Shown: in pieces, positions 7,373 to 16,804 of the stretch
Position numbering within the stretch: position 1 is the first letter of the stretch
How the letters are laid out: every line of letters begins with the position of its first letter
Assembly: GCA_001780895.1 (NCBI GenBank)
Contig: MFJJ01000033.1
Span: forward strand, 1 to 44,038
DNA: 44,038 bases
From: Candidatus Gottesmanbacteria bacterium RIFCSPHIGHO2_01_FULL_46_14
GTDB taxonomy: Bacteria; Patescibacteriota; Microgenomatia; UBA10105; UBA927
Reading direction: 5' to 3'
Position numbers and translations under genes: made by a program
Notes under the pieces: generated by a model
Database searches by the model: none
What the model saw: the letters and a program-made list of their open reading frames with translations, nothing else
Told to the model about the DNA's origin: nothing

Positions 7373-9497
7373 ATCTCCATAATAAGGCAGCCAGAGTCAG
7401 AATGGAAATGATCGTTATCATAATTCCTAATCGAACGGATTGTGGTTCGTAGGAAAACATTACTTCATGACTGCCGGCAGGAATGACGACCGCGCGCATT
7501 GTGTGATTGGCCCTCCGAACCTCGGTTTTTTTGCCGTCGATTCTGGCAATCCAGCCGGGATAGTAGGTATCGGAGAGTACGAGCGTATCTGGCGCATTCG
7601 TACTTACGGTAAGATCGACACGATTTGGTGTATATGAATCTATATGCACGATACCAGTACGCGATTCAAGTACCGCACGAGGTACTGCGTCTTTATTTTC
7701 ATATACGATCCAGCCGTCGCTATCATAAATCTTGGTCAAACTTGCAGGAGCTACTGTCTGATTTTCCACTCGGTCAAGGATGTATTTGACACCCAAGTTG
7801 TTAAGTAGGGTAAGCCGATCGGTGTTGTTGATCAAATCTCGTGACCCATAGCCTGGTGTAACCTGTGCGTCTGATCGAGACGTTTTACCTCCTTTACTTG
7901 ACGTTAAATATTCGCCGTACCATGCCGGATAGAGAGGATCATACCCTTCAGGAGAATAGAGTCCGAGTTGGGTAGCAAAATTTGCTTCGATTGCCGCTGT
8001 TCCGAATCCCCAAATTCGATTAGTCTCGGCCCTATCTTTGAGGAACGTGACGATAGCGGTTGTTGGATAGAAGAGATCAGCCGGAACAAAAGGATTGAAT
8101 TTTTGAAATGCATAGAAGAGATCGGCTGTATGAATAAATAAGAGTATGGTGAGGGCCAGTACCATATACTTTTTTTTGCCAACTCCGATAAAAAACAGTG
8201 CGAGCGCGGCGGCAGAAAAAATTGCTCCGTAAATCAGTGATCTTGTTCCATACCCCAGAAGTCTTGTCATGAGAAAACCCAGTCCCAAAAGAATGATGAC
8301 TAGGAGAGATCGCTTCATAAGCTTTTTTATGGTATGTGGTTCCCGTAAAAAGAGATCAAGGCCAATGCCTGTTAAAATCGCGAGACACAATTGAAAAAGA
8401 AATATAAAAAGCGTAGGACTACTAGTTCTCAACTGAGGAATCCGGTAGAGGAGAATGGTGAGCGGGTTTTTTGTTGCCAGTAGGAGAATAACGCCAGCGG
8501 TGATCATAAATATATGTTTTAATTTATTTTTAGATCGGAGAATGGCCGGAAGGAAAAATAAAGGTACGAGTCCGATCGAGAGCACTTTTCCGATATAAGT
8601 GTCAGTGAGTATATAGTTGCGTGTTGCCGGGTTTCCAAAAAAGTCAGGAAAAACCAGCATGATAAGTTGTTGAGGTTGGATAAGGACATTGTTCACAAAA
8701 AACTCGTATGGATGCGCGTTTCGAGCAGAGTTAAGCGCCAGTTCGATGCCCGGAATAAGTTGAACAGCACTAATGCCAAGAGGAATCAGAATGACTGAAA
8801 TTTGTAGTCGACCGGTTCTAACTCTGAGGTATATGAGGGAAAATAAGTAGACCATTGTTGCAATCTGTGGATGTCCTGCAAAAAAAGGGAGAGACAGAGA
8901 AAGAATGAGTATAAGAGTCCAGCGATTTTCAATGGCTAAAAGTGCTAAGGGCAACCATACTATGACGTGGCCGATCGTATTATACTCAAGCCAGACAGTC
9001 ATGAATGAGCCATAGGAAAAGCTTATGGAAGCAAGAGCCGAGGCCATTGGGTGAAGACCGATTTTCCGGCAATACCAGTAGGAGAAAAAACTCGATAACG
9101 CCGGCTGCAAGAATACGAGAATGCTCCATGCCAGTGGCTGCGAAAAAAGAAAATAGAGTAGCGAAAGGGGGTAGAGTGCCGAGGACTGGAAGTTTGCCAG
9201 CAGCGGCGCGCCAGAAAAATTATGAGGATTCCACAAAGGAAGATTTCCAGATTTGAGTTGTTCGATGACTTGTGTTTTCCATGGATAGAGTTGCTTGAAG
9301 GTGTCCGGATACTGCGCTTTGTTGGGGTAACTTCCTGGATTGTATCCGAGGATTGAATATGAGCGCCACGGCTTGTATTCAGCAATGAGGAGGTCTCCGG
9401 GGAAGGGAAGTTGACCCAAAAGAAAAAACTTATAAAAAAATACTCCGGCAACGAGAGTGCTCGTGATTAATGATAGAAATATTTCTTTTTTACCCAT
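7359..9497 (-). CDS. YfhO-family polytopic membrane protein
   Basis: A complete 712-residue YfhO-like protein. The N-terminal helix is followed by the family's first outer loop with DTFKQLYPWKTQVIEQLKSG, LPLWNPHNFSGAPLLANFQ and SALYP; about a dozen membrane segments follow. The extracytoplasmic domain has GLYSPEGYDPLYP, LGVKYILD and SDTYYPGWIARIDGKK, then a final helix. Compared with the truncated paralogue at 1-1157 it lacks roughly 39 residues between PRA and the NRVDL/EKVEL strand. It is the middle gene of a three-gene operon, overlapping its upstream neighbour by 31 bases and its downstream neighbour by 14. The likely role is GT-C-type glycan modification outside the cell; chemistry unproven. 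Confidence 0.87.
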   Translation of the reverse strand: MGKKEIFLSLITSTLVAGVFFYKFFLLGQLPFPGDLLIAEYKPWRSYSILGYNPGSYPNKAQYPDTFKQLYPWKTQVIEQLKSGNLPLWNPHNFSGAPLLANFQSSALYPLSLLYFLFSQPLAWSILVFLQPALSSFFSYWYCRKIGLHPMASALASISFSYGSFMTVWLEYNTIGHVIVWLPLALLAIENRWTLILILSLSLPFFAGHPQIATMVYLFSLIYLRVRTGRLQISVILIPLGISAVQLIPGIELALNSARNAHPYEFFVNNVLIQPQQLIMLVFPDFFGNPATRNYILTDTYIGKVLSIGLVPLFFLPAILRSKNKLKHIFMITAGVILLLATKNPLTILLYRIPQLRTSSPTLFIFLFQLCLAILTGIGLDLFLREPHTIKKLMKRSLLVIILLGLGFLMTRLLGYGTRSLIYGAIFSAAALALFFIGVGKKKYMVLALTILLFIHTADLFYAFQKFNPFVPADLFYPTTAIVTFLKDRAETNRIWGFGTAAIEANFATQLGLYSPEGYDPLYPAWYGEYLTSSKGGKTSRSDAQVTPGYGSRDLINNTDRLTLLNNLGVKYILDRVENQTVAPASLTKIYDSDGWIVYENKDAVPRAVLESRTGIVHIDSYTPNRVDLTVSTNAPDTLVLSDTYYPGWIARIDGKKTEVRRANHTMRAVVIPAGSHEVMFSYEPQSVRLGIMITIISILTLAALLWRYEKK
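7379..7384 (-). promoter_or_regulatory. Possible -10 box for the 5786-7372 gene
   Basis: TATTAT (5/6 to consensus) ends 6 nt before the ATG at 7372. The spacer GGAGAT also looks like a Shine-Dalgarno but sits too close to the ATG to work as one. It may allow separate transcription of the last operon gene. Confidence 0.35.
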
Positions 9498-11050
9498 ATA
9501 AGTAATAAGAAGAGCAGTGTGCTGACACTTACTACGTTAGCAATCAAACGTACCGGCGTGTGACCAAAGGCAACGCGTACCGAATGTTGACCCGGGGGTA
9601 CTGAGAAGGTAATGAGACCGCGCCAATTAATATCCTGAAACTCTATAGGAACTTGCGTGCCATCGACGTATGCCCGCCAACCCGGAAAATACTGGGTATT
9701 ATCGACAATCGTGCTTTCCGTGGTTGATGAAACTTGAAACGTATGTTGTGTTGAACGCTTTTCAATATTCGTCACTATCGTATCTCCTGATGCAACTTGG
9801 ATTGGTGAGGGTGGGTAAGACTGGTGAGGACCAGCAGACCAAACCACGTCCGTTTCACCATAATACGTCGTATTTAAAGGATAGTTCCAGTAAAATCCTT
9901 CATCGCTGACGGTATCAAATCCAAGAGGCGGATTCCAAAAATAGAGCGTGGAGACAATAACCAACGCGAGAGTTCCACAATACATAAGAGGTTTTTGGAA
10001 TACGCGCATCCGCATAAGCAGTCCCGATGCGAGTGTCGTCATGATGACAAATATCGAGAGGAATCGCCAGGGGAATTGAAATTGGCGTAAGATCGGAAAA
10101 TATCTCCAGAGGAATGAAGAGATCGGTTGCATAAAAAATAAAGCAATGAGTGACCATAGAATTATGTAACGCCATAGGGTTTTGTCGCGGGCAAAAAAGA
10201 GAGCGATAACGTGGAAGATGCCAATTTGAACAGAAATGCCTTCTGTTAAAAAAGTTGGAGCGTTTGTAAAATTAGGGATAAAGAGTTGATAAAGTTGCGG
10301 AAAATGCATCTGAAATACGTCTTTCATAAATAAATCACCATAGGTGAATTTTCGCTCGACGATCGCCGGGAGCCAGTACGTCGCGGAAAGTGCAAGTGCC
10401 CCGGCGAGTGCTCCGGCTTGGTAAACCCGAACACGCCACGTCTTACTTGTCACAAATGCAAACGTAGCTGCGAGTGCAAAAAATAGGAGGCTCACCGAGT
10501 TATGGCTCAGGATAAGGAAAGCTCCAGCGACAGCAGTTATAAAAATATTTTTCCGAACTATGCCGTACAAGACAAATGGGAACGCCGCGTATGTGTACGC
10601 TTCACCAAAACTTCCCCGAACGTGCGTTTCCACGAGCCGAAACGGCGCAAACTGATAAAATACAGTGGCGAAAAATGCGATTCGGTCATTGCGCCAAAAC
10701 TCCCGCGAAAACATAAACATTCCAATTCCTGAAAAAACAAAGCTTAGAGCCAAAACAACTTTGAATGTATTGACGAGTCCTAAACCGAGAGAAATAAACG
10801 GCACAGAAACCAAATACGGCGTGTGGTAAATAAAGTTAAATAGCGGCATGCCATAACCATAATTGAGATCTGATGCCCACCTGGGGAGGATTTGACCACC
10901 GGTTATCGCTTTATAATAGGCAGCCATTCTGGCCAAATGTACGGGGCCATCGTGGGTATGAGGAATGTCATTTGTAGTGAAAAAAGGAATAAACGGGAGC
11001 AGTGAGATTGCAACAATGAGCAAATACTGATGTAATACTGATAATCTCAT
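9467..11050 (-). CDS. PTPS-related (PF10131-like) polytopic membrane protein
   Basis: A 527-residue membrane protein and first gene of the minus-strand operon. After helix 1 it has HTHDGPVHLARMAAYYKA (acidic loop, residues 31-48), ILPRWASDLNYGYGMPLF and VRGSFGEAYTYAAFPFVLYG, all repeated in the paralogues at 20689 and 27744. The family name, '6-pyruvoyl-tetrahydropterin synthase related', is historical; the fold looks GT-C-like and no pterin activity is implied. The C-terminal outer domain has QYFPGWRAYVDGTQVPIEFQ, the same module type as at the end of YfhO proteins. Its ATG is separated by one base from the ATG of the divergent 11052 gene. Confidence 0.82.
   Translation of the reverse strand: MRLSVLHQYLLIVAISLLPFIPFFTTNDIPHTHDGPVHLARMAAYYKAITGGQILPRWASDLNYGYGMPLFNFIYHTPYLVSVPFISLGLGLVNTFKVVLALSFVFSGIGMFMFSREFWRNDRIAFFATVFYQFAPFRLVETHVRGSFGEAYTYAAFPFVLYGIVRKNIFITAVAGAFLILSHNSVSLLFFALAATFAFVTSKTWRVRVYQAGALAGALALSATYWLPAIVERKFTYGDLFMKDVFQMHFPQLYQLFIPNFTNAPTFLTEGISVQIGIFHVIALFFARDKTLWRYIILWSLIALFFMQPISSFLWRYFPILRQFQFPWRFLSIFVIMTTLASGLLMRMRVFQKPLMYCGTLALVIVSTLYFWNPPLGFDTVSDEGFYWNYPLNTTYYGETDVVWSAGPHQSYPPSPIQVASGDTIVTNIEKRSTQHTFQVSSTTESTIVDNTQYFPGWRAYVDGTQVPIEFQDINWRGLITFSVPPGQHSVRVAFGHTPVRLIANVVSVSTLLFLLLIWVKKKYFYH
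11040..11045 (+). promoter_or_regulatory. -10 box for the 11052 array
   Basis: GATAAT (5/6) ends 6 nt before the ATG at 11052, inside the first codons of the divergent 9467-11050 gene. The mRNA should be leaderless. No convincing -35 is seen. Confidence 0.5.
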
Positions 11051-11051
11051 T

Positions 11052-12464
11052 ATGAGAATTATAGCAAAGATAGCACCATTTTTTATTGTACTGCTATCCT
11101 TGATTCTAAGACTCTATAACATAGAGCAGTTTGCGGAATTTTTGGGAGATCAGGGAAGGACCGGTATCATCGTCTATGAAGCCTGGCGCGACCGGACAAT
11201 TCCCCTTATCGGACCGACGGTGTTAACCGGTCAGCATTTGGGTCCGGCTTGGTATTACCTCATCGGCCCGTTTTATATCCTTTCGAGATTTAATCCTCTC
11301 GGACCGGCAGTTGGAATGGCACTTTATGGCGCTTTGGCTACACTTACACTCTACCTTCTCACAAAAAAATTGTATGGCCCTTTTATCGGATCACTCGTTG
11401 CACTTCTTTGGTCAGTATCGCCTTTAATAGTGCGACAGGATCAAACTATTTGGGAACCGAATCTCGTACCATTATTTGTTCTCGTGTTTCTTCTGGGTCT
11501 CAAAAATCGCAATTACCTTCTTCTTTGGGGAGCGTGTGGAGTACTTGTTCAACTCCATATACCCAATATTATTTTCATCCCGATTGCGATAGTCGTTTCG
11601 CGAAGATGGAAGCCTGCGTTTGCAGGCGTTCTGTTGTTTTTGCTCATTCAAGTGCCGTTTTTTGTGTATGAGACGCAACACGGATTTAGAGATATTGTCG
11701 GAGTTATGAATGTCATGAGTCAGCCGAGCGCGTTTTCAAAGACCCAGTTTCTTATGTCTTTTATTGACTACACATCTCGAGTGTTTTTTCGGGCAATACC
11801 TACGGGAAATCAAGTTGCCATGATCGTTATTCAGCTGATGTTGGGACTCCTCCTTCTGGTCAGCAAAAGTCGTTGGAATATTTTTTTATTGGCAATCTAT
11901 GTATTCGGAATTGCTGCAATGGCAAGATACCAGGGGCTCGTTCACGATCACTATCTTAATTTCCTACTGCCGTTTCCCTTTCTCTTTATTGCCAATGGGC
12001 TCCGCATCGTTCATAAATACTCGAAATTGGGAACAGTTCTTGTGGGGAGCATTCTTATTATCTGGCAAATAACAAAGCCCGGGTATTTTCCCCAACCCAG
12101 AGGCGATATTGATCGGGTTGGGGAGGGAGCAAGTGCCATTGTTCAAGATGCGCAGGGGTTTTCATATTCATTTACCGTGATCGGCTCGCCGTCATTTAAC
12201 GATCTTCACTACCGGTATTTTTTCTTACTCAACCATTCCGTTCCCGCTGACATTCGTACACATAATGTAGACAAACTTTATGTTATTTGTGAAATAGGGA
12301 ATATGTGCCCAAATCTCGACCAGCATGCAGTGATTAATGTGATGTGTTTTGATGCCCACTGTGAGGGCGAGTACCCAAAGCTCAACTTGTGGGAATGGAA
12401 TTATGAAAAAACTATTCCTGTTGGAAGTAGTTTTATCTTCGTCTTTGGTACAATAAAAGCATGA
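11052..12464 (+). CDS. GT-C membrane glycosyltransferase, DQGR/LIGP subfamily
   Basis: A 470-residue polytopic protein that opens the 22-gene plus-strand array. The first outer loop reads FLGDQGRTGIIVYEAW (D33), then PLIGPTVLTGQHLGPAWYYL, the block it shares with 4281 and 19305. Further signatures are RQDQTIWEPNLVPLF and the outer-face YQGLVHDHYLNFLLPFPFL. It ends with an extracytoplasmic domain of about 120 residues containing four Cys in the last 80, unusual for this set and possibly disulfide-forming. It overlaps the next gene by 4 bases (ATGA). Lipid-linked sugar transfer outside the membrane is inferred from family resemblance. Confidence 0.8.
   Translation: MRIIAKIAPFFIVLLSLILRLYNIEQFAEFLGDQGRTGIIVYEAWRDRTIPLIGPTVLTGQHLGPAWYYLIGPFYILSRFNPLGPAVGMALYGALATLTLYLLTKKLYGPFIGSLVALLWSVSPLIVRQDQTIWEPNLVPLFVLVFLLGLKNRNYLLLWGACGVLVQLHIPNIIFIPIAIVVSRRWKPAFAGVLLFLLIQVPFFVYETQHGFRDIVGVMNVMSQPSAFSKTQFLMSFIDYTSRVFFRAIPTGNQVAMIVIQLMLGLLLLVSKSRWNIFLLAIYVFGIAAMARYQGLVHDHYLNFLLPFPFLFIANGLRIVHKYSKLGTVLVGSILIIWQITKPGYFPQPRGDIDRVGEGASAIVQDAQGFSYSFTVIGSPSFNDLHYRYFFLLNHSVPADIRTHNVDKLYVICEIGNMCPNLDQHAVINVMCFDAHCEGEYPKLNLWEWNYEKTIPVGSSFIFVFGTIKA
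11058..11063 (-). promoter_or_regulatory. -10 box for the 11050 operon
   Basis: A perfect TATAAT on the minus strand ends 7 nt before the ATG at 11050, inside codons 3-4 of the divergent 11052 gene. Transcription should begin at or next to the start codon. Confidence 0.6.
12446..12454 (+). promoter_or_regulatory. Internal extended -10 box for the 12461 gene
   Basis: TGG-TACAAT, an extended -10 with a 5/6 hexamer, ends 6 nt before the ATG at 12461 and lies in the last codons of the preceding gene. It could give a separate leaderless transcript inside the array. Confidence 0.5.
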
Positions 12465-13678
12465 ACCTTGCCGCAATCAATGCCATTGTCCTGTTTGTCT
12501 TGGCTATTCCTATGGTCATGAAGTATCGCATCCTGCCGATTGAAGGAACACCATATTGGCTATTTGGTATCTTGTTTATCCTTCTTGTTGCTAATGTCGT
12601 TGTATCACTTTTTTCAAAAGAGAGGAGGCTTTCCTATATTTGTATATTTACGAGCATTGCAATTTCCCTTGGGGGTGTGCTTTGGACTTCTATGGTTGAT
12701 CGAAGCAGAACCGCACCTGCCTTGGGAGTTCACGACATTATTCTTCAGCAGGAGGCGGCGATGCGCTATGTAATTGAAGGAAAAAATCCGTATAAAGAAA
12801 CGTATTTCGGTACACCGGTTGAATCCTTTCATTATGCCGATAGTACGGGTAAATCGGCGATCAATCCGGCTCTTTACCATTTTGTGATGCCGCCGTGGTA
12901 TCTCATACTCCCTTTCCTCTTTTATTTTCCGGCAACTTCAATCCTCGGGTTTTTTGACGGACGGATGGTGTTGGGTGCCGGCATGATCGTGACGGTAATT
13001 CTCCTCTGGCGATGGTTTCGCGATAAAGAATTGGGAATTCTCACGATCCTTATTACCGCGTTGTCTCCGGCAACCGTTGATTATTTCATCGAGGGAAGAA
13101 GTGATGGATTTGTGCTCCCGTGGCTTGTCGGTGCATTGTTTGCACTTGACCGTAGAAAGTGGTTCGTGAGCGCGGTTCTTATGGGGTTTTCCCTTATGAG
13201 TAAACAAACGACGTGGATCCTCTTGCCCTATTTTGTTGGTTTTCTGTGGATGAAGCGAAAACGTATGCCGTTACTCGTTACAGCGAGCGTCGTTGCCTTA
13301 CTCTCTCTCCCGTTTTTTTTATGGGACGCAGGCGCATTTATCGAAAGCACGATCTTGTATCTAAGTGGCAACAGTGCTACCAGCTATCCAGTTTCAGGAT
13401 ACGGATTGGGAATGGTGTTATATGAACTGGGTTTCATAAAAGATCTCCACGCCTACTATCCATTTCTATTCTGGCAGATGCTCGTAACGATTCCAGCCTT
13501 AGTTTTGGGATTTCGATGGCTTAAAAAAACGATGAAAATATCCTCTCTCATTCTCGTGTATGCATTGACACTATTTCTCTTCTGGTACACGAGCCGGTAT
13601 TTTAATAATAGTCATGCAGGTTTTTTGTCTTGGATTTTTGTTCTTGGAACAATGAGGTATATCGATGAAAAATCTTAA
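12461..13678 (+). CDS. GT87/DUF2029-like membrane glycosyltransferase
   Basis: A 405-residue polytopic protein without the NAYS or DQGR signatures. Instead it has GVHDIILQQEAAMRYVIEGK (H91, D92) followed by NPYKETYFG, then INPALYHFVMPPWY, YFIEGRSDGFVLPWLVGALF and MSKQTTWILLPYF. An acidic residue after the first helices, a GxNPY block and a GR-SD block are typical of GT87 polyprenol-phosphate-mannose-dependent mannosyltransferases. There is no large soluble C-terminal domain. It overlaps the previous gene by 4 and the next by 14 bases. Mannose as donor is a family-based guess. Confidence 0.75.
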   Translation: MNLAAINAIVLFVLAIPMVMKYRILPIEGTPYWLFGILFILLVANVVVSLFSKERRLSYICIFTSIAISLGGVLWTSMVDRSRTAPALGVHDIILQQEAAMRYVIEGKNPYKETYFGTPVESFHYADSTGKSAINPALYHFVMPPWYLILPFLFYFPATSILGFFDGRMVLGAGMIVTVILLWRWFRDKELGILTILITALSPATVDYFIEGRSDGFVLPWLVGALFALDRRKWFVSAVLMGFSLMSKQTTWILLPYFVGFLWMKRKRMPLLVTASVVALLSLPFFLWDAGAFIESTILYLSGNSATSYPVSGYGLGMVLYELGFIKDLHAYYPFLFWQMLVTIPALVLGFRWLKKTMKISSLILVYALTLFLFWYTSRYFNNSHAGFLSWIFVLGTMRYIDEKS

Positions 13679-15230
13679 ATACGTTGCCCTTTTAGGAATT
13701 GTCCTGTTCGGATTCGTTTTACGAATCTATAAGGTTTCATCCATACCACCTTCCTTGACGTGGGACGAGGTGTCTATCGGATACAATGCCTATTCGATCC
13801 TCAAAACCGGACACGACGAGCACGGAAGGTATTTCCCTTTTGACACATTCGCGGCCTACGGTGACTACAAACCGCCAATTCCCATTTATCTCACTGTCCC
13901 GTTTGTTGCAGTATTTGGGCTCAATGAACTGGCGGTTCGATTGCCTTCGGTGCTGGCCGGGACGTTCACTATTTTATTCGTGTATTTTTTTGTCAAAGAA
14001 CTCTTTGGTAACGAGGAGGTATCAATGCTCACGTCGCTGCTTCTAACGATTTCTCCTTGGCACATTCAACTCTCACGGGCGGGGTTTGAAGCAAATATCG
14101 CGTTATTTTTTGTGGTTTTGGGTTCGTATCTCATTCTCAAGAAGAAGTTTTTAATCTGTTGGACTGGGTACGTCGCGGCGATTTATACGTTTAATAGCGC
14201 CAGATACGTCGTGCCGTTTTTGTCTATTATTTTCTTCGTCTACGTAAGAAAAGATCTTCTTGCCTATAAAGGAAAAATAGCCAAGGGTTTATTGATTGCA
14301 TTCATTTTAATTCTTCCCATAGTGCCGCACTTACTGTCGAAGGAGGCGAGGATTCGGTTTTCAGAAGTAAATATTTTTTCTGATCCAGGGCTAGTGCTAA
14401 CGGCAAATGACCGTATGGCCCTTGATGGTGGTCTATGGGCGAATATTTTTCATAATCGTCGGATAGGATATATGCGTTCCTATCTTTTGCATTTTTTTGA
14501 TAACCTCGAACCACGCTTTTTATTCACCCGGGGTGACGGCAATCCTAAATTCTCTCTCCAGGATGTTGGCGAGTTTTATCTCGTTGAGGTACCATTTTTT
14601 ATTTTGGGCTTTATTTGGTTATTTCGTAACCAGCGTCGTATCGTCTGGGTGCTTGTGGGATGGATCATTGCATCAATTATTCCGGCAGCCACAGCACGCG
14701 AAACACCGCACGCACTGCGCATTGAAAACACCTTACCTGCGTTTCTTATCGTCATCTCCTACGCAATTTCACAAATGACACGCAAGCGAATTTTTACCAT
14801 CGGTATTGTCGTCCTGTATGCAGCCAATTTTTCCTTTTTTTGGCACAACTACATGAATCACTACGCAACAGAATTTTCCGGCGAATGGCAGTATGGGTAT
14901 AAACAAGCACTTGTTGCGATTAGGCCCTACCGTGATCAATATAAACAAATAGTAATAACAGAAAGCATTGGAAGGCCGTATATGTATGTCTTGTTTTATG
15001 AAAAAATCGACCCTTCGACGATAAAAGATTTACTGTCATCGTATTTTGACGCAGATGGGTTTTATCATGTTACCCGCGTAGGCAAATATGCGTTTGTCAA
15101 AGAAGTGATCGGTTTTGAAAAAGATACACTGTATGTCTTGACGCCTCGTGAGGTCCACCCGAAGGCACAAATTCTCGGTGAAATTCAGCTTCTCAATGGT
15201 ACAAAATATCTCAGTATTTTTGATATATGA
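13665..15230 (+). CDS. GT39/PMT-like membrane glycosyltransferase, NAYS-LKT subfamily
   Basis: A 521-residue protein, typical of its subfamily: LTWDEVSIGYNAYSILKTGH (D34, E35), YGDYKPPIPIYLTVPFVAVF, LLTISPWHIQLSR, then a helix-rich core and a 120-residue C-terminal domain with GKYAFVKEVIGFEKD. It is most similar in layout to 15227, which follows directly, so the two look like a tandem duplication that later diverged. A GAGG 7 nt before the ATG is one of the few plausible Shine-Dalgarno sites in the window. It overlaps the next gene by 4 bases. Confidence 0.85.
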   Translation: MKNLKYVALLGIVLFGFVLRIYKVSSIPPSLTWDEVSIGYNAYSILKTGHDEHGRYFPFDTFAAYGDYKPPIPIYLTVPFVAVFGLNELAVRLPSVLAGTFTILFVYFFVKELFGNEEVSMLTSLLLTISPWHIQLSRAGFEANIALFFVVLGSYLILKKKFLICWTGYVAAIYTFNSARYVVPFLSIIFFVYVRKDLLAYKGKIAKGLLIAFILILPIVPHLLSKEARIRFSEVNIFSDPGLVLTANDRMALDGGLWANIFHNRRIGYMRSYLLHFFDNLEPRFLFTRGDGNPKFSLQDVGEFYLVEVPFFILGFIWLFRNQRRIVWVLVGWIIASIIPAATARETPHALRIENTLPAFLIVISYAISQMTRKRIFTIGIVVLYAANFSFFWHNYMNHYATEFSGEWQYGYKQALVAIRPYRDQYKQIVITESIGRPYMYVLFYEKIDPSTIKDLLSSYFDADGFYHVTRVGKYAFVKEVIGFEKDTLYVLTPREVHPKAQILGEIQLLNGTKYLSIFDI

Positions 15231-16801
15231 AAAAATATTTGTTTTTTGGAATTATTATGATTGCAGCCGCTTTGCGGCTTTGGCAGATTGGACAAGTGCC
15301 CGCAAGTCCGGACTGGGATGAAGCAGCGTTAGGCTACAATGCCTATTCCGTTCTTAAGACCGGTCGGGATGAGTATGGGACGTGGTTTCCCATGGTGCTT
15401 CGCTCCTTCGACGATTATAAACCGCCTTTATATATGTATTTGACTATTCCATCTGTTGCAATTTTTGGTCTCGAAACGTGGGCAGTGAGATTACCATCGG
15501 CGATAGCAGGGGTTTTGGCAGTGGTTGGTACGTATTGTTTGGTACTGGAGCTTTTTAAATCCCGGCGATTGGCTCTAATCGCCTCATTTCTGTTAGCGAT
15601 TTCTCCGTGGCATATCCAGTTTTCCCGGATTGCGTTTGAGGCAAACATTGGCGTGACCATTAATATCTGGGCCGTTTATTTGTTTCTCAAGGGTCTGCAA
15701 AAAGAAAAACTACTAATGATTTCAGCCTTTTTATTTGGTTTAGGTTTTTACGCGTATCATAGCGAACGTATATTTCTTCCGCTTCTCGTGGTGATATTAT
15801 CCTTGATATTTCGACAAGAGCTTGCCAAAAGGCGCCGAGAGGTATTGGTTGCGGCAATCATTGGGTTTATTACGATTGCTCCGATACTCTTTACATTTTT
15901 GGATCCGGCGACACTCTCGCGTCTTCGAGGAACGAGTTCATTTGCCGATCAAACACCACTTCTTTCTCGAAGCGTTGCAAAGCTCGAACAGGATCAAAGA
16001 ACCGGAAATCCGTGGGGAGTGATTTTTGATAATCGCCGTCTCGTATGGATGAGTACTGTAGTGGAAGGATATCTATCTCATTTTTCTCTCAAATGGATAT
16101 TTTTAACGGGTGATAATCCAAGGCATCACGCGCCAGATACCGGCCTCCTGTATCTTGTCGAGCTTCCGTTTGTTTTGTGGGGTTTGTATCATCTTGTTAT
16201 TGACTGGAAAGAAAAATCGTCTCGACTTATTCTCTTTTGGTTTTTAGCAGCTCCGATTGCAGCAGCCCCAACGACAGGGCTTCCCCATGCCATTCGGACT
16301 CTGGTATTTCTGCCGACGTTTCAGATCATGACGGCTATCGGAATCAAAAAACTTCCTTCTCGTTTTTTTCCGTTTTTCGTTTTGGTGTTTGTCCTCAATG
16401 TTATCTTCTATCTTCATATGTACTTTGGACATATGAATCGTGAATACTCACAGTTCTGGCAATACGGATATAAACAGGCGGTAGATTATGTTAAAGCCAA
16501 CAATAGAAAATATAAAAAAATTGTCGTCTCGATCCAGCTTGAGCAACCATACATATTTTTCCTCTATTATCTTGCATACGACCCCGCCAAATACTTGGCT
16601 CAAGGTGGTACAAAGTCAGGAGGATTTGAAGAAGTGCGAAACAAATTTGATATTTTTGAATTCCGTCCGATCGACTGGGACCGCGAAAAGCGAAACCGTG
16701 ATGAGCTTTACATCGGGACTCCAAAAGAAATCCGCGGGTCTGTTTTGCAGTCGATTCTGTATCTGGATGGAAGTGAAGCGATCCGTATTGCCCAGCAGTA
16801 A
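15227..16801 (+). CDS. GT39/PMT-like membrane glycosyltransferase, NAYS-LKT subfamily
   Basis: A 524-residue protein with PDWDEAALGYNAYSVLKTGR (D31, E32), DDYKPPLYMYLTIPSVAIFG and LLAISPWHIQFSR. The C-terminal domain has FFLYYLAYDPAKY and GGTKSGGFEEV followed by FEFRPIDWDRE. GGTKSGGF and the FRPI-W block recur in 17821, so these two copies share a closer C-terminal domain than the rest. It lies directly upstream of the SDR gene, with only 3 bases between them. The acceptor may be recognised by the C-terminal domain, but this is inference. Confidence 0.85.
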   Translation: MKKYLFFGIIMIAAALRLWQIGQVPASPDWDEAALGYNAYSVLKTGRDEYGTWFPMVLRSFDDYKPPLYMYLTIPSVAIFGLETWAVRLPSAIAGVLAVVGTYCLVLELFKSRRLALIASFLLAISPWHIQFSRIAFEANIGVTINIWAVYLFLKGLQKEKLLMISAFLFGLGFYAYHSERIFLPLLVVILSLIFRQELAKRRREVLVAAIIGFITIAPILFTFLDPATLSRLRGTSSFADQTPLLSRSVAKLEQDQRTGNPWGVIFDNRRLVWMSTVVEGYLSHFSLKWIFLTGDNPRHHAPDTGLLYLVELPFVLWGLYHLVIDWKEKSSRLILFWFLAAPIAAAPTTGLPHAIRTLVFLPTFQIMTAIGIKKLPSRFFPFFVLVFVLNVIFYLHMYFGHMNREYSQFWQYGYKQAVDYVKANNRKYKKIVVSIQLEQPYIFFLYYLAYDPAKYLAQGGTKSGGFEEVRNKFDIFEFRPIDWDREKRNRDELYIGTPKEIRGSVLQSILYLDGSEAIRIAQQ

Positions 16802-16804
16802 TAT

